DNA of 13,500 bases. It comes from Cristatella mucedo (lineage: Eukaryota; Bryozoa; Phylactolaemata; Cristatellidae). The DNA lies in assembly GCA_009760855.2 (NCBI GenBank), contig WPIO01000040.1:3301501-3315000 (forward strand), in the 5' to 3' direction. The notes under the pieces are model-generated. The model made no database searches and had not been told where the DNA came from. It was given only the letters and a program-made list of their open reading frames with translations. The position numbers were made by a program, and so were the translations under genes. This document shows positions 1 to 13,500 of the stretch, piece by piece. Position 1 is the first letter of the stretch. Each line of letters begins with the position of its first letter.

Positions 1-483
1 GACGCGGCACACACACAAAATCGTGATGGGCAGCTGACGCTGACAATCTGCTGCAGCGACTCCCGACTTGAGCCGTGAGCAGCAGCAATCTAACGCGATG
101 CAGAATTCGGTAGCACTAAAATCGACGCGCGTCGAGCGCACCTCCCCGGGCAAAGGAGGGGAGAGAGGGACCGATGCCCCGACCTCATGCTGCCGCAACG
201 ATCACTTTTGCAACGGCTGGAGGGCTCGGCCCGCAGGCTCGCGTAGACTTTCCTCCGCAGCACTGCTCCCTGAGAGGCTGCGCATGTTTGCATGCAGCGC
301 ACGCAGCACGCCCCGGCGCTCCAGCAGCAGTGGCAGCACTCGGTCGACGCGACTCGCTGCTGCGGCTGCTGCCTCGCTCTTGGGGGAGGGGCCTCGCCAG
401 TAGGTTAGGTTGGCAGCTCCGCCCAGCGACGAGCAGACGACATTCCGAGGGGCACGTTCCTTGCTGCTGCTGCCCAATCTCTC
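1..483. other. Non-coding flank downstream of INIP
   Basis: This stretch lies 3' of the INIP stop codon and probably includes its 3' untranslated region on the minus strand. I saw no AATAAA-type signal in the minus-strand direction here, so the transcript end is either beyond the left edge or uses a variant signal. Open frames on both strands are short, rich in Arg/Ala/Ser and show no family resemblance, so I call no gene. A few CAG/CTG runs are the only local structure. Confidence 0.5.
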
Positions 484-897
484 TCACTTATCGAGCCGAG
501 GCAGCACGGGCAGGATGAGATTTCCAAATGACGACTCCTGAGTTATGAAGTAGCCGAACGAGTTGGAATGCGCGTGCTCCAGAGCGGCCTTCTGCGCCTG
601 CGACACGTGGGCGGCCGTTCCGCCGCCGCCGATGGAGTACAAGGGGCCACCGGGCGCGAGCGGCCCGCGCGCCGCCACCGCCGTCGATGACGACGACGTC
701 GTTGCCGACGTCCCGGCCGCCACGGCTGAAGACGACAGAGACGCCGCCACCGCCAAGGTCGAGGACGACAGGGACGGAGCGGCGGCGGCAGCAGCAGCGG
801 TGACGGACTGCTGCTGCTTCAGTTTCTTCTTCTGCTCGTCGAGCTCTTTGAGCAGCCGCTTGTTCTCCTCCGTCTGAGCGGCCGTCGGCGGCTGCAT
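484..897 (-). CDS. INIP: SOSS complex subunit C (INIP / SSB-interacting protein)
   Basis: The 137-residue product is an INIP orthologue. In the known family, INIP joins INTS3 and a single-stranded-DNA-binding protein (SOSS-B) in the nuclear SOSS complex, which acts in double-strand-break signalling and repair. Seen here: an N-terminal charged helix (about residues 9-30, KRLLKELDEQKKKLKQQQ), matching the family's helix of the type AELDKEKRKL; a low-complexity Ala/Ser/Thr linker (about 32-90); then the hallmark C-terminus (about 99-137) with QKAALEHAH, GYFITQ and FGNLILPVLPRL. Human INIP is 104 residues, so the linker is expanded by roughly 30. I chose the ATG at 897-895 because it has a G at -3 and starts just before the conserved helix. 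The frame stays open upstream to 1248, but only as Ala-rich and Ser-Leu microsatellite sequence. No intron interrupts the coding part. The homology is firm; the exact start is less sure. Confidence 0.93.
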   Translation of the reverse strand: MQPPTAAQTEENKRLLKELDEQKKKLKQQQSVTAAAAAAAPSLSSSTLAVAASLSSSAVAAGTSATTSSSSTAVAARGPLAPGGPLYSIGGGGTAAHVSQAQKAALEHAHSNSFGYFITQESSFGNLILPVLPRLDK

Positions 898-1040
898 GGC
901 AGCGGCGGCGGCCGCGACTAGGCGACACAAGAGGGCGGCGGCTGCTGCAGCTGCTGCGTGACCTGGGGGAGATAAAACCGCAGACAGCATCGACTGGACG
1001 TCGGGGAGAATGCCTGGCGACAACGACGCGTGCGAGCGCT

Positions 1041-1042
<2 letters not shown>

Positions 1043-1104
<62 letters not shown>
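1043..1104. repeat. (AG)31 microsatellite
   Basis: An uninterrupted AG dinucleotide run about 62 bp long. It is preceded by TGCGAGCGCTC, and the same 11 bases precede the next AG run, so the pair looks like a tandem duplication of a unit of about 84 bp. On the INIP strand it reads as a CT tract. Confidence 0.97.
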
Positions 1105-1107
<3 letters not shown>

Positions 1108-1123
1108 GAGAATGCGAGCGCTC

Positions 1124-1126
<3 letters not shown>

Positions 1127-1174
<48 letters not shown>
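1127..1174. repeat. (AG)24 microsatellite
   Basis: A second uninterrupted AG run about 48 bp long, preceded by the same TGCGAGCGCTC as the run at 1043. On the INIP strand each run is followed within a few bases by an AG dinucleotide, so either could serve as polypyrimidine tract and acceptor of a 5' UTR intron. That is inference only. Confidence 0.96.
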
Positions 1175-1175
<1 letters not shown>

Positions 1176-1690
1176 CAAGAGACGCGCGAGCGACCGACCG
1201 AAATCGGTGCGAACGAATAGGCGCCAGGCGAGACTGCAGCAAAGACACACGTGTAGTCTTGCCCTAGAAACCATGCATGGACATCATTTCGGATTTCGCC
1301 GTGGAGATGTTCATAACCATCGACGGGCAGGATTCGCTGTTGCCAAATGGCGTAGGAGTTAAAAGTGCCACGAAGAGAGATTTAGCTTTCCCCAGATGCT
1401 AAACAAATGTATTAGCATTTTAATTTTATTCTTGAGCGTTGGCACCGGCTTCTGGCCGCTCTTTGAGGTCGCGCGATCTTTCCCTGGATTGGCCTGGAAT
1501 CGATGTAGCTTTTACTGGCCTCCTGCATATGGTCACGGCATTTCTAGAATTCGTCGGAAATGGGAAATCCAGTCAGAATCGCATCACAACAGCAACGATA
1601 ATTACTCAAACGAGCAGCTATCTGATGGCTAACAGTTCTGCTGCTACTTTACATGGCATCTGACCGTGCAAGTTTCTCTGCAGAGCAGAA

Positions 1691-1773
1691 TGGTAGGCGA
1701 CTCGACAAAAGCCGCATCGCCTACCAGGGAGACCCGAGTGTGTCACGTGCAGGTGAGTGTCGCGTGACACACT
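1691..1773. repeat. Two adjacent perfect hairpins
   Basis: Hairpin one has 10-bp arms TGGTAGGCGA (1691-1700) and TCGCCTACCA (1717-1726). Hairpin two has 11-bp arms AGTGTGTCACG (1737-1747) and CGTGACACACT (1763-1773). Only 10 bases separate them. The second includes a CACGTG site. They may be the ends of a small foldback element or structured DNA; no gene function is evident. Confidence 0.8.
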
Positions 1774-2241
1774 AAGAAGCCGGGTGCCTTTCCGAAACAG
1801 CCCTGCGCTCACCGACGATCGTCGCACGATCGTAAGATAAGCTATTATGAAAACAGCCAGCCAAACGGTGACTGGCCTCGCTCAGCTCAGATGCATCGAC
1901 ACGCGCACGCTCGCTCAGAATAGCGACACCGTTCACGGGAAACTTTAGCTACTATTCAAGAACCAGGCTCAAGAACAAGCAGGCGTTATCCTTGTACCTC
2001 ACGGGTGAGGCTGAAGTAATTATAATGATGCATTTGCATAGCACCCTGGAGGAACCACATCACTCTCGATGCACTTTACATTGGCTAGAAATGAAGCACA
2101 AGCACTGATCACTGACAGCGACATATACTACTGCCGATGTGCACACATATAAATGACTATTCACATGGACTAGGCTAATACTTTGAGGTGCAAGCGAGTT
2201 TTTGGCTTCATTTTACTTGTCGATCCAGTAAATCCTATCAT

Positions 2242-2277
2242 CTAAGTCGGTACGGAGTGCTAAGTCGGTACGGAGTG
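2242..2277. repeat. 18-bp perfect tandem duplication
   Basis: The 18-mer starting CTAAGTCGGTACGG occurs twice in direct succession without mismatch (2242-2259 and 2260-2277). It looks like a recent local duplication. Confidence 0.95.
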
Positions 2278-2613
2278 CACAGGAACTGGCTGCATGGCCT
2301 GCGACGAAGGATGTACTGTAGGTCGGAGGCAAAGCTAATGACCACAGTAAGCGGTGCTGGCGGTACGAGAGAAAGCCGGGGAAGTAGTAAGTATGTCAGA
2401 AAGAGAGAGAGGAGGATCAAGAGAATGAAGAGACTTACAATACCGAGGGCAGCAGCCGGTCTCACAATGACGGGCCCGTGTGCTACAAACGACCACTACT
2501 TTTAACGGCAGCTCGCTTTCGCGGGACATCGATAACTATTCTAATCAAGAGCTCAAATCTGCGGCCACAGCCTCTCGCTCGCTCGGCTGGACTCGTGGGC
2601 TCGGCTCGCTCGG

Positions 2614-2656
2614 CTGGGACTGGTGTGGATGTCGGAGACGCCCACACCAGTCCCAG
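2614..2656. repeat. Hairpin with 15-bp perfect arms
   Basis: Arms CTGGGACTGGTGTGG (2614-2628) and CCACACCAGTCCCAG (2642-2656) are perfect inverted copies around a 13-base loop. The left flank is rich in GCTCGGCTGG-like repeats. No terminator or element identity can be assigned. Confidence 0.85.
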
Positions 2657-3340
2657 TCCGCTGGCAAGCGGCGATGGCTGAACTTCTCTCTCACACTGCG
2701 AATGGCTTAACGATGCTTTGATCCGAGTAGCCGGTGTAAAAATCGCGGCAATGCGGCACACAGTCAAGCCGCAGCGTTCCCGGTGCTAGAACTTCCGGTA
2801 CTCTCGTCAGGGGCCAGCCTGGGAGGTGCCGGCACGCGCACTCGCCCAGCGGATGGCCAAGGTGGTTACCACTACCGGGTAAATAAGTTACGCCTTAGAA
2901 TCATTCTCTAAGGGTCGACTTCGCAGGGTTTTCGGCGCAAGCGCGACTACGACTTATGCACGCAGAACCGCCACAGCGAGCGGTCCGCGTTACTAAACTA
3001 AACAAAAAAAGAACTCAAAAGCCAGGACGGCCACGAGCTCCCACTTCCTTAAAACTATGCTGCCTTTTCTCCAGGCCTCAAAAAGATCGGCCCTCATACC
3101 TTTGCCTGGGTGCCTTCGTGTGGCGGTAATCGCGTCCGTGTCACGATATCTGAAGCAATGAATGGTCAGCGCGGCAGACCGGCGGCAACTCAGCAAACGA
3201 ACCTCGAGGAGGGGGGGCTTGCTGTGCGCCGCCTTAATCGTAACTGACATGGCAACCTATTTGCTTTACAAAAAAAGCACTTAAATACATATGCATTGTT
3301 TTAAAAAAAAACACAATTAATAAAAAGACTTACTTAGCCC

Positions 3341-3360
3341 CCAATCTGTTCGCTTTATAA
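3341..3360 (+). promoter_or_regulatory. Possible CCAAT and TATA-like boxes of mS27
   Basis: A CCAAT pentamer (3341-3345) and a TTTATAA motif (3354-3360) lie 75-95 bases before the mS27 start codon. The spacing would allow a short 5' UTR. These motifs are common by chance and the assignment is weak. Confidence 0.25.
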
Positions 3361-3435
3361 CATCCTTGTCTCCAGCCCGGCTTGCTGTCGTTAACGCTTA
3401 TCTGCTGCTACTGCAGCGGTACACGCCGGGCAGCC

Positions 3436-13500
<10,065 letters not shown>

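Larger units (their letters stand above)
898..3435. other. Intergenic region between divergent INIP and mS27 genes
   Basis: About 2.5 kb separates the two start codons. The INIP-proximal part (898-1260) is GC-rich and carries two long (AG)n tracts, probably 5' UTR, 5' intron or promoter of INIP. The rest is of mixed composition with several inverted repeats (listed separately), an 18-bp tandem duplication and an A-rich patch at about 3300-3326. I found no open frame resembling a known protein. The frame at 2993-3250 on the minus strand looks random. Confidence 0.5.

Noticed and set aside
484-1248. Longer INIP frame of 254 residues starting at 1248
   Set aside because: The upstream 117 residues are Ser-Leu translation of the (CT)n tract and poly-Ala. 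The ATG at 897 has a better context and starts directly before the conserved helix.

Overview
The window reads as nuclear DNA of an animal, most likely an arthropod and plausibly a tick. Coding sequence is sparse and GC-rich, exons are small with GT/AG borders, introns are long, and dinucleotide microsatellites (CT/GA, TA), inverted repeats and decayed transposons are frequent. A tRNA-derived SINE-like unit near the right end resembles, from memory, a repeat type common in tick genomes. The taxon is an inference. Nothing bacterial is visible: no operons, CRISPR or prophage.

Two protein genes are arranged head to head. On the minus strand (484-897) lies a compact uninterrupted gene for SOSS complex subunit C (INIP), a nuclear DNA-damage-response factor, recognised by its conserved C-terminus (QKAALEHAH, GYFITQ, FGNLILPVLPRL). 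On the plus strand, from 3436 past the right edge, lies a gene for mitochondrial small-ribosomal-subunit protein mS27 (MRPS27). I assembled eight exons (3436-3508, 5558-5662, 7153-7223, 7888-7952, 8164-8278, 11420-11498, 11735-11970, 13449 to the edge). Their splice phases agree at all seven junctions and their product follows the mS27/PPR pattern (GIFPDQYAFCMLMDHFIK). The gene is cut by the window end at about residue 265.

Between the two start codons is a 2.5 kb intergenic region with two long (AG)n tracts, a pair of adjacent hairpins, an 18-bp tandem duplication and another hairpin. Introns of the mS27 gene hold a foldback (MITE-like) element with a perfect 28-bp palindrome, two broken Tc1/mariner-type transposase relics (minus strand in intron 1, plus strand in intron 5), several CT tracts, a seven-copy 23-bp minisatellite carrying CACGTG in every unit, a 150-bp TA/CA compound microsatellite, a perfect 17-bp-arm hairpin again carrying CACGTG, and the SINE-like unit.

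The two genes have no evident functional link beyond divergent neighbourhood. I found no convincing new molecular system. The points most worth a second look are the foldback element, the CACGTG minisatellite, and the CT tracts that create strong-looking cryptic splice acceptors inside the mS27 introns.
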